In this document: positions 37,473 through 46,061 of the stretch, piece after piece
Numbering within the stretch: the first letter of the stretch is position 1
How the letters are laid out: every line of letters starts with the position of its first letter
Program-made: the position numbers and the translations under genes
The notes under the pieces: model-generated
Told to the model about the DNA's origin: nothing
Databases searched by the model: none
The model's input: only the letters and a program-made list of their open reading frames with translations
Assembly: GCF_017696085.1 (NCBI RefSeq)
Contig: NZ_JAAORH010000001.1
Location: 839,855 to 903,854, forward strand
Length of the DNA: 64,000 nt
Direction of reading: 5' to 3'
Source of the DNA: Prochlorococcus marinus XMU1410
GTDB taxonomy: Bacteria > Cyanobacteriota > Cyanobacteriia > PCC-6307 > Cyanobiaceae

Positions 37473-37967
37473 ATGAATCAATCTAAATGTCCTGTCCCTA
37501 GAGAGCAACAACCCACAAATGAATTCATAGAATTATCAAAATCTAAAATTTTTTCTTGGCCAAAAACAAAAAAGTCACTAATTCTTATATTGTTAAAGTT
37601 CTGGATAGGTGCTTTTGTTCTATTTCTTGTTATTTCTTCAGGAAGTGTATATTTCCAAACGTCCCTTCTAAAATATATTCTAATAAGTTTTTTTAGCAGC
37701 TTGTCAATCCCTCTTTTAATTTCAATAAGATTATATTTAGGTTGGAATCATATTTTTAAAAGATTAACATCCGAAAAAGTTGAATATGAAGAATCAGGTT
37801 GGTATGACGGTCAAGTATGGGAAAAACCATTAGTTTTGAAAGAAAAAGAATCACTTATTGCCTCAATTGAGGTAAAGCCTATTTTGAAAAATTTAATTCA
37901 AATTCTTTCTATTATTTTTGTATTAGCTTTGTCTGGCATTTTGATTTTTCAATATAACAATTTCTAA
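37473..37967 (+). CDS. CGLD27-like protein (DUF1230)
   Basis: 164 aa. It starts MNQSKCPVPREQQPTNEF, the family signature, and has ESGWYDGQVWEKPLVL near residue 107 and hydrophobic helices at about 37-60, 65-85 and near the C-terminus. CGLD27/DUF1230 is conserved in the green lineage and cyanobacteria. Homologues in plants are plastid located and tied to photosynthesis and iron status; the biochemical role is unknown. It abuts the asparaginase gene. Confidence 0.8.
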   Translation: MNQSKCPVPREQQPTNEFIELSKSKIFSWPKTKKSLILILLKFWIGAFVLFLVISSGSVYFQTSLLKYILISFFSSLSIPLLISIRLYLGWNHIFKRLTSEKVEYEESGWYDGQVWEKPLVLKEKESLIASIEVKPILKNLIQILSIIFVLALSGILIFQYNNF

Positions 37968-38933
37968 ATGAGTTCTAATTTTAAAAACCTCTACACTTCT
38001 AACAATCCTCCAATACAAGCAACCTTAATAAGAGGTTCAAAAATTGAGTCAATCCATAAAATTCATGCTGTTATTACTGACAAAAAAGGAAGGGTTTTAA
38101 TGTGCGCTGGGAATCCAGAATATAAAAGTTTTATAAGATCAGCACTTAAACCGTTTCAAGCAATTCCTTTTGTTAGTAGTGGAGCTGCCTCAAAAATCAA
38201 TAATGAATCAAAATCAATTGCTTTAGCATGCGGGTCACACAGTGGATCAAAAAATCATACGAGGGAAGCATTCAAAATTTTATGGGAATATGACATTGAT
38301 ATTAATAATCTGAAATGTCCAAAAACCAAGACAAGTCCATTAGAACATAATTGTTCTGGTAAACATGCTGCTTTTTTAGCTACATGCAAAAAAATGAATT
38401 GGCCATTAGATAGTTATTTAAAGGGAGATCATCCACTGCAAATCGAAATATTCAGAATTGTTTCTGAATTACTTAAAATCCCATCATCTGAAATAATCGC
38501 TGAACGTGATGATTGTGGTGCCCCTACTCTTTATTTGAAACTATTAGAAATGTCGAGGTTATATTCACTTCTAAGCAGTTCCGAAAATGCCGAATTAGAA
38601 CAAATTAGTAGATCTATTACCATAAACCCAACAATGATTAGTGACAACAATAGATTTGATACAGAAATCATTAAAGCTTCTCATGGAAAAGTTATAGGTA
38701 AAGGTGGTGCCGAAGGTATACAGTGTCTATGTAAGGTAAATGAAGGCATAGGGTTAGCTTTAAAAGTAGAAGACGGTTCAAAAAGAGCAAAGCATGCAGT
38801 TAGTCTTCATTTACTAAAACAGTTAGAGTGGATATCTGAATTAAGAATTCAAGACATCGAAGAAAAGGTATTTAATTTTTCTGAAGGAGTTAGACTTGAA
38901 GTTAAAGGTAAATTAAAATTCCAAGAATCCTAA
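37968..38933 (+). CDS. type II-family L-asparaginase (asparaginase_II)
   Basis: 321 aa protein of the asparaginase_II (PF06089-like) family, distinct from the E. coli AnsB fold. It starts MSSNFKNLYTSNNPP and shows IALACGSHSGSKNHT, LEHNCSGKHAAFLATC and IGKGGAEGIQCL, which are typical. Its expected activity is hydrolysis of asparagine to aspartate and ammonia in the cytosol; substrate preference cannot be read from sequence. The ATG directly follows the stop of the CGLD27 gene. Confidence 0.8.
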   Translation: MSSNFKNLYTSNNPPIQATLIRGSKIESIHKIHAVITDKKGRVLMCAGNPEYKSFIRSALKPFQAIPFVSSGAASKINNESKSIALACGSHSGSKNHTREAFKILWEYDIDINNLKCPKTKTSPLEHNCSGKHAAFLATCKKMNWPLDSYLKGDHPLQIEIFRIVSELLKIPSSEIIAERDDCGAPTLYLKLLEMSRLYSLLSSSENAELEQISRSITINPTMISDNNRFDTEIIKASHGKVIGKGGAEGIQCLCKVNEGIGLALKVEDGSKRAKHAVSLHLLKQLEWISELRIQDIEEKVFNFSEGVRLEVKGKLKFQES

Positions 38934-38978
38934 AAAAACAGGAAAAATAAACCTTTCAGATGTATGCTATGTATATAA

Positions 38979-39055
<77 letters not shown>

Positions 39056-39060
39056 TTTAG

Positions 39061-39085
39061 AAGCAGCTTTAAGGCTGCTTTTTTA
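39061..39085 (+). terminator. rho-independent terminator after tRNA-fMet
   Basis: A 6-bp stem (AGCAGC at 39062-39067 with GCTGCT at 39074-39079) around the loop TTTAAG, followed at once by a T run to 39084. It ends transcription of the tRNA gene, 7 bases after its CCA end. Confidence 0.75.
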
Positions 39086-39168
39086 GTTTTTAAATTTTTA
39101 CAGTAATCATAAAAAAATATAATAAAACTTAAGATTGTAAGGTAGTAATAAAAAGAGCTTTTAAGGAA

Positions 39169-39279
39169 TTATTTGAGATCTTTTTGCATAGAAAATTTAA
39201 AGTTAACTCTTACTATTAGACCAATAATGATAAAAAATATTCCAAGATATGAGTTCAAAGATAGATCCAAAACATTCAA
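39169..39279 (-). CDS. candidate microprotein with one hydrophobic helix, 36 aa
   Basis: An open frame from TTG at 39279 to TAA at 39171-39169. The peptide starts (M)NVLDLSLNSYLGIF, has a hydrophobic stretch (SYLGIFFIIIGLIV) and a basic end (RVNFKFSMQKDLK). No ATG start exists; the TTG follows an in-frame stop. It resembles the single-span peptides in this genome but could be chance in AT-rich DNA. Apart from this frame, 39086-39429 holds no clear gene. Confidence 0.3.
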   Translation of the reverse strand: MNVLDLSLNSYLGIFFIIIGLIVRVNFKFSMQKDLK

Positions 39280-39429
39280 TTAATTTCTAACTAAATTTTA
39301 GCTTACAAATCATTTCTATTAAATATGCTGGTAAAATAGAATTTAAATAAATCTGAATGTTTGCCATTTATATCTTTAATAAGCACTCTAATAAAGTAGA
39401 TTAAAATCTAAATATTTTAGAAAAATTAT

Positions 39430-39576
39430 ATGCATAATTTACTACAGCGTGATTTAGGTTCAAGCTTGCTATCTATAGCTGTTATTTTAGGATGGTTAGG
39501 TCTTTTTTTTGTCTTCTTAAGAATATTGACTATTTCATTAAAAAGAATCCTTGAAATTATTTTCAAAAAATCCTAA
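39430..39576 (+). CDS. small single-helix membrane protein, 48 aa
   Basis: ATG at 39430 to TAA at 39574-39576. Sequence MHNLLQRDLGSSLLSIAVI, then LGWLGLFFVFLRI forming a helix at about residues 13-33, with a basic C-terminal tail (LKRILEIIFKKS). Typical of the lone-helix proteins of marine picocyanobacteria. Lies 70 bases before the DUF2862-like gene. Confidence 0.6.
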   Translation: MHNLLQRDLGSSLLSIAVILGWLGLFFVFLRILTISLKRILEIIFKKS

Positions 39577-39646
39577 TTATTGAAATAAATCAATAATTCT
39601 GAATTAATCGCATAAATCCCTGTTCAATAAGTATAATAACCTAAAA

Positions 39647-40036
39647 ATGTCAATTTTAGATAAGGCTAAGATAGGAAATTCTGTTCAAGTAAACCTAGGA
39701 CTATCTAAGGATAGACTTACAAGAGAAACTATTGATGCGATAAATGTTTCTTCAATGGGTAAGATAAGTGATTTCAGAATAACTGATGGCAAAGGTATTG
39801 GAGTTGTCTTGCAATTATCTAATGGACAAGAGCAATGGTTTTTTGAGGATGAAATTGATCTTCTCGACGAAAATGGTAACGTAATTAAAAAAAATAATGA
39901 TAAAAAAGAGAATAGTAATTTTATATTTGATCTTTTAAGAGGATTAAATTATGAAAATAAAAATAAGGTAAGCGAGTTACTTAATCCAATTAACTTTTTT
40001 ATCTGGTTGGTTGTATCGTTTAAAGATATTTTTTAA
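39647..40036 (+). CDS. DUF2862-like protein with C-terminal extension
   Basis: 129 aa. The N-terminal ~80 residues match the small cyanobacterial DUF2862 beta-barrel: DKAKIGNSVQVNL, GKISDFRITDGKGIGVVLQL, and GQEQWFFEDEIDLLDENG (WFFEDE is the signature). A ~45-residue extension follows, ending LNPINFFIWLVVSFKDIF, which is hydrophobic and may contact a membrane. Function unknown. Confidence 0.65.
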   Translation: MSILDKAKIGNSVQVNLGLSKDRLTRETIDAINVSSMGKISDFRITDGKGIGVVLQLSNGQEQWFFEDEIDLLDENGNVIKKNNDKKENSNFIFDLLRGLNYENKNKVSELLNPINFFIWLVVSFKDIF

Positions 40037-40113
40037 TTGGTTAAAAAATTTTCTAAAATAAAGATAGTTTAACAATTTATTTAAATTTAAAATTTCAGTA
40101 ATCAAAAATTTAA

Positions 40114-41109
40114 ATGGGACAAAATATTATCGATGTAAGAAATTTATCTAAGTCATTTGATATCTCTTCCAAAGAACCAGGCTTAAAAGGAACAATTAAA
40201 CATTTTTTTAGAAGACAAACAAAAAGTTTAAAAGTTATAAAAGATATAAGTTTTGAAATTAAAGAAGGAGAAATAGTAGGTTTTCTAGGTGCTAATGGAG
40301 CTGGGAAAACAACAATATTAAAAATGCTTTGCGGCTTAATTTATCCAAGTGCAGGTTCGATTTTAGTTTCAGGCTACTTACCTTTCAGGAGAAAAGAAAA
40401 TTTCCTAAAGAATATCACCTTAATAATGGGACAAAAACAACAGCTTATTTGGGATCTTCCGCCAATTGAATCATTCTATTTGAATGCATCAATATATGAC
40501 TTAGATAAGTTCGAAGCCAAAAAGAGAATAAAAAAACTATCGGAAATGCTTGAAATTGATGGAGAGCTATTCATACCTGTTAGAAAACTTTCACTTGGTC
40601 AGAGAATGAAATCAGAATTACTAGCAGCTTTGATACATGAACCAAATATTCTATTTTTAGACGAGCCGACACTGGGATTAGATATTAATGCACAGAGAAA
40701 TTTAAGAAAATTCCTTCAAAAATATAATAAGGAAACTAATGCAACGATATGCCTAACCAGTCATTACATGAAAGATATTACATCGCTATGCAAGAGAGTT
40801 ATATGTGTGCACGAAGGGGCGATATCATATGATGGGAAACTTGACCTATTATTAAAAAAACTTTCTCCTGTTAAAGAAATATTAATAGTATGTCGCTCAG
40901 AAGAGGATGCAATTAAATTAGAAAATTCCGGTTTTACTGTTAAAAATAAAATAAAGAATGAAGTCACTATAAAAATTGAAAACAACTCTATTACCTCTTC
41001 ATTAAAAAATATCCTAAATAATTTTGATATTGAAGACCTTTTTATAAATGAACCGCCCATAGATGAAGTTATTGGAAATGTATTAATCAAAAAAGATTAT
41101 GATATTTAA
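40114..41109 (+). CDS. ABC-2 type exporter, ATP-binding protein
   Basis: 331 aa ATPase. Walker A GANGAGKTT near residue 61, Q-loop LIMGQKQQLIWDLPP, signature LSLGQRMKSELLAAL, Walker B ILFLDEPTLGLD, and H-loop TSHYMKD. The GQR signature and KQQL Q-loop are typical of the NatA/YhaQ-like ABC-2 ATPases that work with DUF990 permeases. It overlaps the first permease by 11 bases. The substrate is unknown. The three genes 40114-42684 form one operon. Confidence 0.88.
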   Translation: MGQNIIDVRNLSKSFDISSKEPGLKGTIKHFFRRQTKSLKVIKDISFEIKEGEIVGFLGANGAGKTTILKMLCGLIYPSAGSILVSGYLPFRRKENFLKNITLIMGQKQQLIWDLPPIESFYLNASIYDLDKFEAKKRIKKLSEMLEIDGELFIPVRKLSLGQRMKSELLAALIHEPNILFLDEPTLGLDINAQRNLRKFLQKYNKETNATICLTSHYMKDITSLCKRVICVHEGAISYDGKLDLLLKKLSPVKEILIVCRSEEDAIKLENSGFTVKNKIKNEVTIKIENNSITSSLKNILNNFDIEDLFINEPPIDEVIGNVLIKKDYDI

Positions 41110-41893
41110 TTTGATTAATCGTAAAATATTCACCTTATTAAAAGTCCAATATTCAAACATGTTGGAATATAGGGTAGAAATTGCATTATGGGCAGTTTCA
41201 GGTATTATTCCTTTTTTCATGTTAAACATTTGGACAAATAATAATCTAAATGAATCCATAAACATTAGTGATGTAATGCTTTCTAGGTATTTCTTATGTG
41301 CTTTTTTTGTAAGACAGTTTTCTGTTGTGTGGGTTGTATTTAGTTTTGAAGAGGATTCTCTTTTGGGGAAAGTATCTCCGTATTTAATCCAACCTTTAAA
41401 TCCTTTTTTCAGATATTTTGCACAACATCTTGCTGAACAAATAACAAGATTTCCTTTCGCACTAATAATCGCATTTTTCTTTTTTATTTTTAATCCAGAA
41501 AGTATATGGATACCAAATTTAGGTATTTTATTCTTATCGATAGTATCCACCTTCTTATCCTTCTTGATTCAATTTTTAATCCAGTCAATAGTTGCATGTC
41601 TATGTTTCTGGACAGAGAAAGCCTCATCGATAGAAAGATTGTTATTCATTCCAACTTTATTTCTATCAGGTCTTTTAGCACCAGTAGTTTCATTTCCCGC
41701 AGAAGTTAAATCTTGGATTTATTTGACTCCTTTTCCATATTTAATTGATTTCCCTGCGAACTTAATGTCAGGTAATGAAACAAATATTAGCAGAGGCTTA
41801 AGTATGCAAATTCTATGGATTTTTTTACTTTTTCCATTATTTAAGAGAATCTGGTTCGAAGGAACGAAAAAATATACAGCAATGGGGTCATGA
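41099..41893 (+). CDS. ABC-2 type exporter, permease 1 (DUF990-like)
   Basis: 264 aa with about six transmembrane helices; the first near residues 28-46 (VEIALWAVSGIIPFFMLN) and a cluster between 115 and 200. It follows the ATPase with an overlap of 11 bases, and its stop overlaps the next start by four bases. Pattern and gene order fit ABC2_membrane_6/DUF990 transporters, which act as heterodimers of two such permeases. Cargo unknown. Confidence 0.82.
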   Translation: MIFNLINRKIFTLLKVQYSNMLEYRVEIALWAVSGIIPFFMLNIWTNNNLNESINISDVMLSRYFLCAFFVRQFSVVWVVFSFEEDSLLGKVSPYLIQPLNPFFRYFAQHLAEQITRFPFALIIAFFFFIFNPESIWIPNLGILFLSIVSTFLSFLIQFLIQSIVACLCFWTEKASSIERLLFIPTLFLSGLLAPVVSFPAEVKSWIYLTPFPYLIDFPANLMSGNETNISRGLSMQILWIFLLFPLFKRIWFEGTKKYTAMGS

Positions 41894-42684
41894 ATTTAAG
41901 TAAATATCTAAACGTTTATAAAAAATTTTTACATACTTCTTTAGCTTCTGAATTGGAGTATAAGACAAATATACTAGTTGATTTAATTACTGCAATTTTA
42001 AGTTTAATAGGGAGTATTTTTCTATTATCTATTTTCTTTCAAAATAATGGATATATTGGAGGGTGGAAATTTGAACAGGCACTAATAATTCAAGGCATTT
42101 ATACAATTTTGAATGGTATAACAAATACATGGTTTAATCCAAATCTTACAGAAATAGTTAAACATATAAGAGAAGGAACATTAGACTTCGTACTTTTAAA
42201 ACCTATTGATAGTCAATTTTTTATTTCATTAAAAAAAATAAATCCATCTGGATTTTTAGAAATAATACTTGGATTTTTCTTGTTACTCTTCTGCATAAGA
42301 ATAAATCAAATCAATTTAAGTTTAAGTTTTCTCACCCTGTCGGTGATTACGATAAGCTGCTCGATTTGTATTTTATATAGCCTATGGTTTTTTATCTCTA
42401 CTACTACTATTTGGTTTGTTAAGACTTGGAATGCAATAGAAGTATTAAGATCATTTCTTTATATTGGAAGATTTCCTCTAAATTCATTTTCATTTTCTTT
42501 AAGAGTTTTTTTTAGTATTTTCATTCCTATTGCTTTTATAACTACAATTCCTTCTGAAGTTTTTCTAGGACTTTCTCAATTGTGGAAAATATTGCTTGAA
42601 GTTATTGTTGCTTCAGTATTTCTTATAACTTCAAGAAAGTTCTGGTTATTTGCTTTAAAGTTCTATTCATCAGCATCAAGCTAA
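41890..42684 (+). CDS. ABC-2 type exporter, permease 2 (DUF990-like)
   Basis: 264 aa, same length as permease 1, with about six helices (LIGSIFLLSIFFQNN near 35-50; later FFLLLFCIRINQINLSLSF). It starts with ATG inside the preceding stop (ATGA). The segment LTEIVKHIREGTLDFVLLKPID is the DUF990 family signature. With permease 1 and the ATPase it makes a full exporter. Confidence 0.82.
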   Translation: MNLSKYLNVYKKFLHTSLASELEYKTNILVDLITAILSLIGSIFLLSIFFQNNGYIGGWKFEQALIIQGIYTILNGITNTWFNPNLTEIVKHIREGTLDFVLLKPIDSQFFISLKKINPSGFLEIILGFFLLLFCIRINQINLSLSFLTLSVITISCSICILYSLWFFISTTTIWFVKTWNAIEVLRSFLYIGRFPLNSFSFSLRVFFSIFIPIAFITTIPSEVFLGLSQLWKILLEVIVASVFLITSRKFWLFALKFYSSASS

Positions 42685-42687
42685 ATA

Positions 42688-42954
42688 TTATTTAATAACC
42701 TCCCTGCAAAATTCCCAAATTTGTTGTTTACTTTTCAGATTAGAAAGCATAGTTAATTTCTTAAAATGAGGTTTAGATTTTTCAACAGATAAACGCCTAC
42801 AGTTGTATTCGATTTCATGATTTCTTGATATGATTCCTAATTTGAGTGCAACATCACCAAGGATTATTAATAAAGAGAGAAAAAAAACTATACCGAAAAA
42901 TTGTGAAATTGATTTTGAATAATTTTCATTTTCAGTTTTTAATTCAAACTTCAT
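42688..42954 (-). CDS. hypothetical membrane-anchored protein, 88 aa
   Basis: 88 aa. A hydrophilic start (MKFELKTENENYSKS) leads into one membrane helix at about residues 19-40 (FFGIVFFLSLLIILGDVAL), then a charged region with two Cys (NCRRLS, FCREVIK). It converges with the ABC-2 operon and overlaps the upstream small gene by one base. No family recognised. Confidence 0.55.
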   Translation of the reverse strand: MKFELKTENENYSKSISQFFGIVFFLSLLIILGDVALKLGIISRNHEIEYNCRRLSVEKSKPHFKKLTMLSNLKSKQQIWEFCREVIK

Positions 42955-43181
42955 TACTTAACTATATGCTGAGGGCACTTAATTGCAGCAATAGCAACAG
43001 CCGTAACTTTAAAATTTTCTGACTTCTCAATAACCTTTTTTACCTCTAATGGTCCAAATTTATTACTTGCATCACTGTAGGAAAGAAGTAAAGATTTATA
43101 GTTATCATGACCTAAATTTCTATACTCACAGAAATTATCTCCAACATAATTTAAAAGAGTTAGTAAAGTTAATTCAATCAT
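42954..43181 (-). CDS. hypothetical protein, 75 aa
   Basis: 75 aa. It starts MIELTLLTLLNYVGDNFCEY and ends AIAAIKCPQHIVK, with a hydrophobic start that may be a short signal or membrane contact and several tyrosines in the middle. Two Cys residues are widely spaced. Its stop and the next gene's ATG share one base, so the two are co-translated. No family recognised. Confidence 0.55.
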   Translation of the reverse strand: MIELTLLTLLNYVGDNFCEYRNLGHDNYKSLLLSYSDASNKFGPLEVKKVIEKSENFKVTAVAIAAIKCPQHIVK

Positions 43182-43348
43182 TAAAGATTTTTACTAGCAA
43201 AGTTCTTACGAATAATACTGTGCAGGACATTTTTAACAAGTAAAATTACCAAAAACATTTGAAATCATAAAATAGGATTTTTGCTTATAAACTCTAAAAT
43301 TACACAATTTTTTTAGAATTTTTAGATTTAAATATAAAAAATCATTAA

Positions 43349-43473
43349 AGCACTATCTGTAGTGTAGTAAACTTGTCAAGATAGCGCTATAGATAGGGGG
43401 TTGCATTTTTTAAGAAATTGGTTTAAAAATAAGATTCCCCATCACCCGGCCCCACATATGTGAGGCCTTTTTT
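43349..43473 (+). ncRNA. candidate small regulatory RNA
   Basis: A GC-richer island with several pairing elements: CACTA/TAGTG around TCTG (43351-43364), the palindrome ATAGCGCTAT at 43381-43390, GAT-A-GGGG (43392-43399) pairing with CCCCATC (43437-43443) across an AT-rich loop of about 37 bases, then a strong terminator. A TATAGAT box lies at 43388-43394, so the transcript may begin as late as 43400 or earlier near 43378. It fits a stand-alone sRNA of roughly 75-125 nt. I do not match it to a known Yfr, SRP, 6S or tmRNA sequence. Confidence 0.5.
43448..43473 (+). terminator. strong rho-independent terminator of the candidate sRNA
   Basis: GGCC (43448-43451) pairs with GGCC (43464-43467); after a C-A mismatch, CAC pairs with GTG around ATAT. 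A six-T run (43468-43473) follows. No upstream coding gene on this strand lies within 700 bases, so it probably belongs to an independent RNA. Confidence 0.8.
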
Positions 43474-43651
43474 ATGTTTTTTAAATAAGATCTCTCTAAA
43501 AGTATTATTAAATAAAACGATTAATTCATTAACCACTTTTATAACGAATAAAGAAAATAAAGTAAATAAATAAAAATAATAATTAATTTATTTTTTAATT
43601 AGTAATCCTGCTTTAGACTTTCACAAAAATGTACTGCTATCCCGAAATAAT

Positions 43652-44464
43652 TTACAAAAAACTTTTTATGGATTTAATCAGTAAGCTAATACCAACTAAA
43701 ATACAAACTGTTATGAAAGTTTTCTTAATTAGTATATTCCCGTTTAATTTTGACAAGTGAGCCCCGAAAAATCCTCCTGTAAAGGAACCAATTATTAAAA
43801 CTATCAATAAATTTAATGGAACCGATCCTATTCTTGCCAAAAATAATGCTCCGACAAAATTCCAAAAAATCCCAACAGTAAAAAATGTCATACTTATGGC
43901 TCGAAGAAAATCCATTTCAAAAGTTTTTATTAAGAGTATTGTTACAAGCAATCCAGTTCCTGAAGAAATAGAACCATTTAATATACCTATAAGAAAAATA
44001 AAAAATAAAAATCTAATTTTGTGAACCAAATTAAGCTTTTTATTACCAGATGATAAACCTAAATCTGGTTTAAGAAATGAGTAAAAAGCTAATAATATGG
44101 ATATTATTCCTAGAATTAAGTAAAAATACTTTTCTGATATATATTCAACTACAGAAGCCCCTAAAATTACTCCTGGTAATCCAAAAATTAAAATTTGCCA
44201 AGCAACACTTATATCATTACCTAAAGATTTGTAATTTCTTAAGGAACCCCCTATTCCTAATGCAACTGTTGCTAATTTATGACTAGCAAGAGCCTGATAA
44301 TAAGGAACTCCAGATAAAATCAATGCCGGTAATTGTAATAATCCCGCTCCTCCTCCAGAAATCCCTGAGAACGTATTAGAAAAAAACGATATCAAAAAGA
44401 TATAAATACTTTTAAATAAAGAATGATCAAAATTACCTAATAATATTGTTAATAAATAAAGCAT
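43652..44464 (-). CDS. TauE/SafE-family (UPF0721) membrane permease
   Basis: 270 aa with about eight hydrophobic helices. It shows the family features SGGGAGLLQLPALILSGVPYYQALASHKLATVALG near residues 37-72 and a second half with SGTGLLVTILLIKTFEMDFLRAISMTFFTVG. TauE/SafE permeases export sulfite, sulfonates or other small organic anions; no substrate can be chosen. It is divergent from the HNH gene. Confidence 0.82.
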   Translation of the reverse strand: MLYLLTILLGNFDHSLFKSIYIFLISFFSNTFSGISGGGAGLLQLPALILSGVPYYQALASHKLATVALGIGGSLRNYKSLGNDISVAWQILIFGLPGVILGASVVEYISEKYFYLILGIISILLAFYSFLKPDLGLSSGNKKLNLVHKIRFLFFIFLIGILNGSISSGTGLLVTILLIKTFEMDFLRAISMTFFTVGIFWNFVGALFLARIGSVPLNLLIVLIIGSFTGGFFGAHLSKLNGNILIKKTFITVCILVGISLLIKSIKSFL

Positions 44465-44604
44465 TTACTATAAATTGCCCTTTGTATTAATAAGTGAAAA
44501 TTATTCTTTTCATCAGAAGCATTTGGTTTAAGAAGTCTTATCTTATCTTTTTAAATCATACTTTAAAAAAAACTGTTATTATCAGAAAAAATATCAAGAA
44601 TTTT

Positions 44605-44946
44605 ATGCATAGACAAGATGCAATTTATCTTGATCAGTTTTGTCCCAAGATAAATAATAAAAATTGGAGAGAATCACTTAATAAAGTTACTAATTATAAA
44701 TGTATTTATTGCGGTAAACCCTCAGAATCACTCGACCATCTTCACCCAATGTCAAAAGGGGGGATTAGCAGTACAAGTAATTGCGTACCATGTTGTTTGT
44801 CATGTAATGGGAAGAAATCAGATTCAGAAGTTCTTAGTTGGTACAGAAAACAAAATTTTTATGATCCTCGAAGAGCTATGGCGATACGAGCATGGTTTAA
44901 TGACGATTTGAAACTTGCGTCGGTTCTTTTGAATTACCTAAATTAA
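44605..44946 (+). CDS. HNH-type nuclease-fold protein
   Basis: 113 aa from ATG 44605. A zinc-stabilised HNH fold is visible: CIYCGKPSESLDHLHPMSKGG, then TSNCVPCCLSCNGKKSD. The CxxC pairs, the DH pair and the N-containing second half are all in place. The frame is open back to a GTG at 44494, adding 37 basic, hydrophobic residues unlike the family, so the ATG is preferred. Such small HNH proteins are widespread in cyanobacteria; nuclease activity is plausible but not shown. Confidence 0.75.
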   Translation: MHRQDAIYLDQFCPKINNKNWRESLNKVTNYKCIYCGKPSESLDHLHPMSKGGISSTSNCVPCCLSCNGKKSDSEVLSWYRKQNFYDPRRAMAIRAWFNDDLKLASVLLNYLN

Positions 44947-45033
44947 AATGAAACGATAAATTGATTGAGATTCGAAAAAATATTTTTGTACATTGTTAAA
45001 TAGGATACTTTATTTTAAAAAGCAATGTTTTTA

Positions 45034-45228
45034 TTAAATTATTCTTTTTATTTCTGAATTTATTTTATTGCTCCTGAAAAACGAAATATTAGAGTAGTCA
45101 TCTTTCCACAATATTGGCGAATCTATAACATTTATCTCTGGTGACTTTACTGAGAAAATCAATCCAAACACAAAAAGAATAGTAATCAAAATTATAGTCA
45201 ATACTATTTTGTCTGAAATATTATTCAT
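45034..45228 (-). CDS. hypothetical membrane-anchored protein, 64 aa
   Basis: 64 aa. One hydrophobic helix at about residues 8-27 (VLTIILITILFVFGLIF) is followed by a soluble part with WKDDYSNISFFRSNK and a basic end. It starts nine bases after the stop of the secreted-protein gene at 45238, so the two probably share an mRNA. Function unknown. Confidence 0.55.
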   Translation of the reverse strand: MNNISDKIVLTIILITILFVFGLIFSVKSPEINVIDSPILWKDDYSNISFFRSNKINSEIKRII

Positions 45229-45237
45229 TAACCTAAT

Positions 45238-45639
45238 CTATCTAGAAAAATTTTTGTCTGGAGTAGTTTTTTCATAAATTTCAAGAAAATATGATTTAAA
45301 ATAATCAACTCCCTCCTTTCCAATTAATCCAAACGACCATCCACAATCATTTACTACTTGCAATGAAATTTGATTTGCCAAGTCACTCTTCTCAATCCAT
45401 TTTTTCTGTGGATTGTAAGAGAAAGATATAATGTTTTCAGTTTTTACAATTGCTGATTTCATTGCTTCATCTTTAGAAAAACCATTTTTAATAGCGGCGC
45501 AATACTTCCTGGAGAAATTATTTGAGATCCTATTTTGCAGCAAACTAACACTAGGATCTGACGTGTCAAAAGCTATACCTATTGCAGGTTTTAATTGAAA
45601 AGTTATAAATAAAAGTAAGACAAAAAATAATTTAAACAA
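45238..45639 (-). CDS. hypothetical secreted protein
   Basis: 133 aa with a clear N-terminal signal peptide (MFKLFFVLLLFITF, likely cut near AIGIAFDT). The mature part has DPSVSLLQNRISNNFSRKYCAAIKNG and a second Cys near VVNDCGW, so a disulfide in the periplasm or lumen is possible. No family is recognised. The next gene (45034) encodes a small membrane protein. Confidence 0.65.
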   Translation of the reverse strand: MFKLFFVLLLFITFQLKPAIGIAFDTSDPSVSLLQNRISNNFSRKYCAAIKNGFSKDEAMKSAIVKTENIISFSYNPQKKWIEKSDLANQISLQVVNDCGWSFGLIGKEGVDYFKSYFLEIYEKTTPDKNFSR

Positions 45640-45803
45640 CAGCTATTAATCAATAGTTTCTAAGTAATATAATAGTATTTTAAAATTGTCTTTTCAATTA
45701 AATCTGATAATTATTAAAAGCAAATTAAATTTCAATTTATTAATAATTAAAAGTATTGCGATAAGTTCAGTAATAATAGTCAGAGGTTTATTTGACTACA
45801 AAT

Positions 45804-46025
45804 ATGTATGAATCATTGATGACATTGCTATTTTTTCCTGATTGGACAAATGGATTACCTTCAGATTTCTTAATTCTTCATTTTTTTGTAGGAGCTGTGA
45901 TTTTCCCATTCAATATGATTCATGCTAAAGCAAGAAAAATTGACAGTCAAAACCCACAGGAAGCCGCTAATGGGTATAAAAGTTCAGACAATGCAACATT
46001 TTTTGGATACGAGGAAATCAATTAG
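45804..46025 (+). CDS. hypothetical protein, 73 aa
   Basis: 73 aa from the ATG at 45804; a TTG four codons earlier is also in frame. A hydrophobic patch FLILHFFVGAVIFPFNMI (about residues 22-40) follows MYESLMTLLFFPDWTNGL; the rest is polar (HAKARKIDSQNPQEAANGYKS). One membrane helix is likely. Function unknown. The next gene starts 36 bases later. Confidence 0.6.
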   Translation: MYESLMTLLFFPDWTNGLPSDFLILHFFVGAVIFPFNMIHAKARKIDSQNPQEAANGYKSSDNATFFGYEEIN

Positions 46026-46061
46026 ATTTCCATAAAATTTATTTAAGGAATTAGTTTATTG

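Larger units (their letters stand above)
43182..43651. other. long intergenic region holding the candidate sRNA
   Basis: 470 bases between two gene clusters. Only the structured stretch 43349-43473 stands out. The outer parts (43182-43348 and 43474-43651) are AT-rich with no clear gene; one long plus-strand frame near 43049-43243 is a shadow of the minus-strand gene. Confidence 0.5.

Noticed and set aside
43349..43473. SRP RNA, 6S RNA or tmRNA
   Set aside because: Expected conserved core sequences such as the GGAAGCAGC SRP loop are absent and the length is unsuitable.
44494..44604. GTG start adding 37 residues to the HNH protein
   Set aside because: The extension is hydrophobic and basic and unlike the family; the ATG at 44605 fits better.
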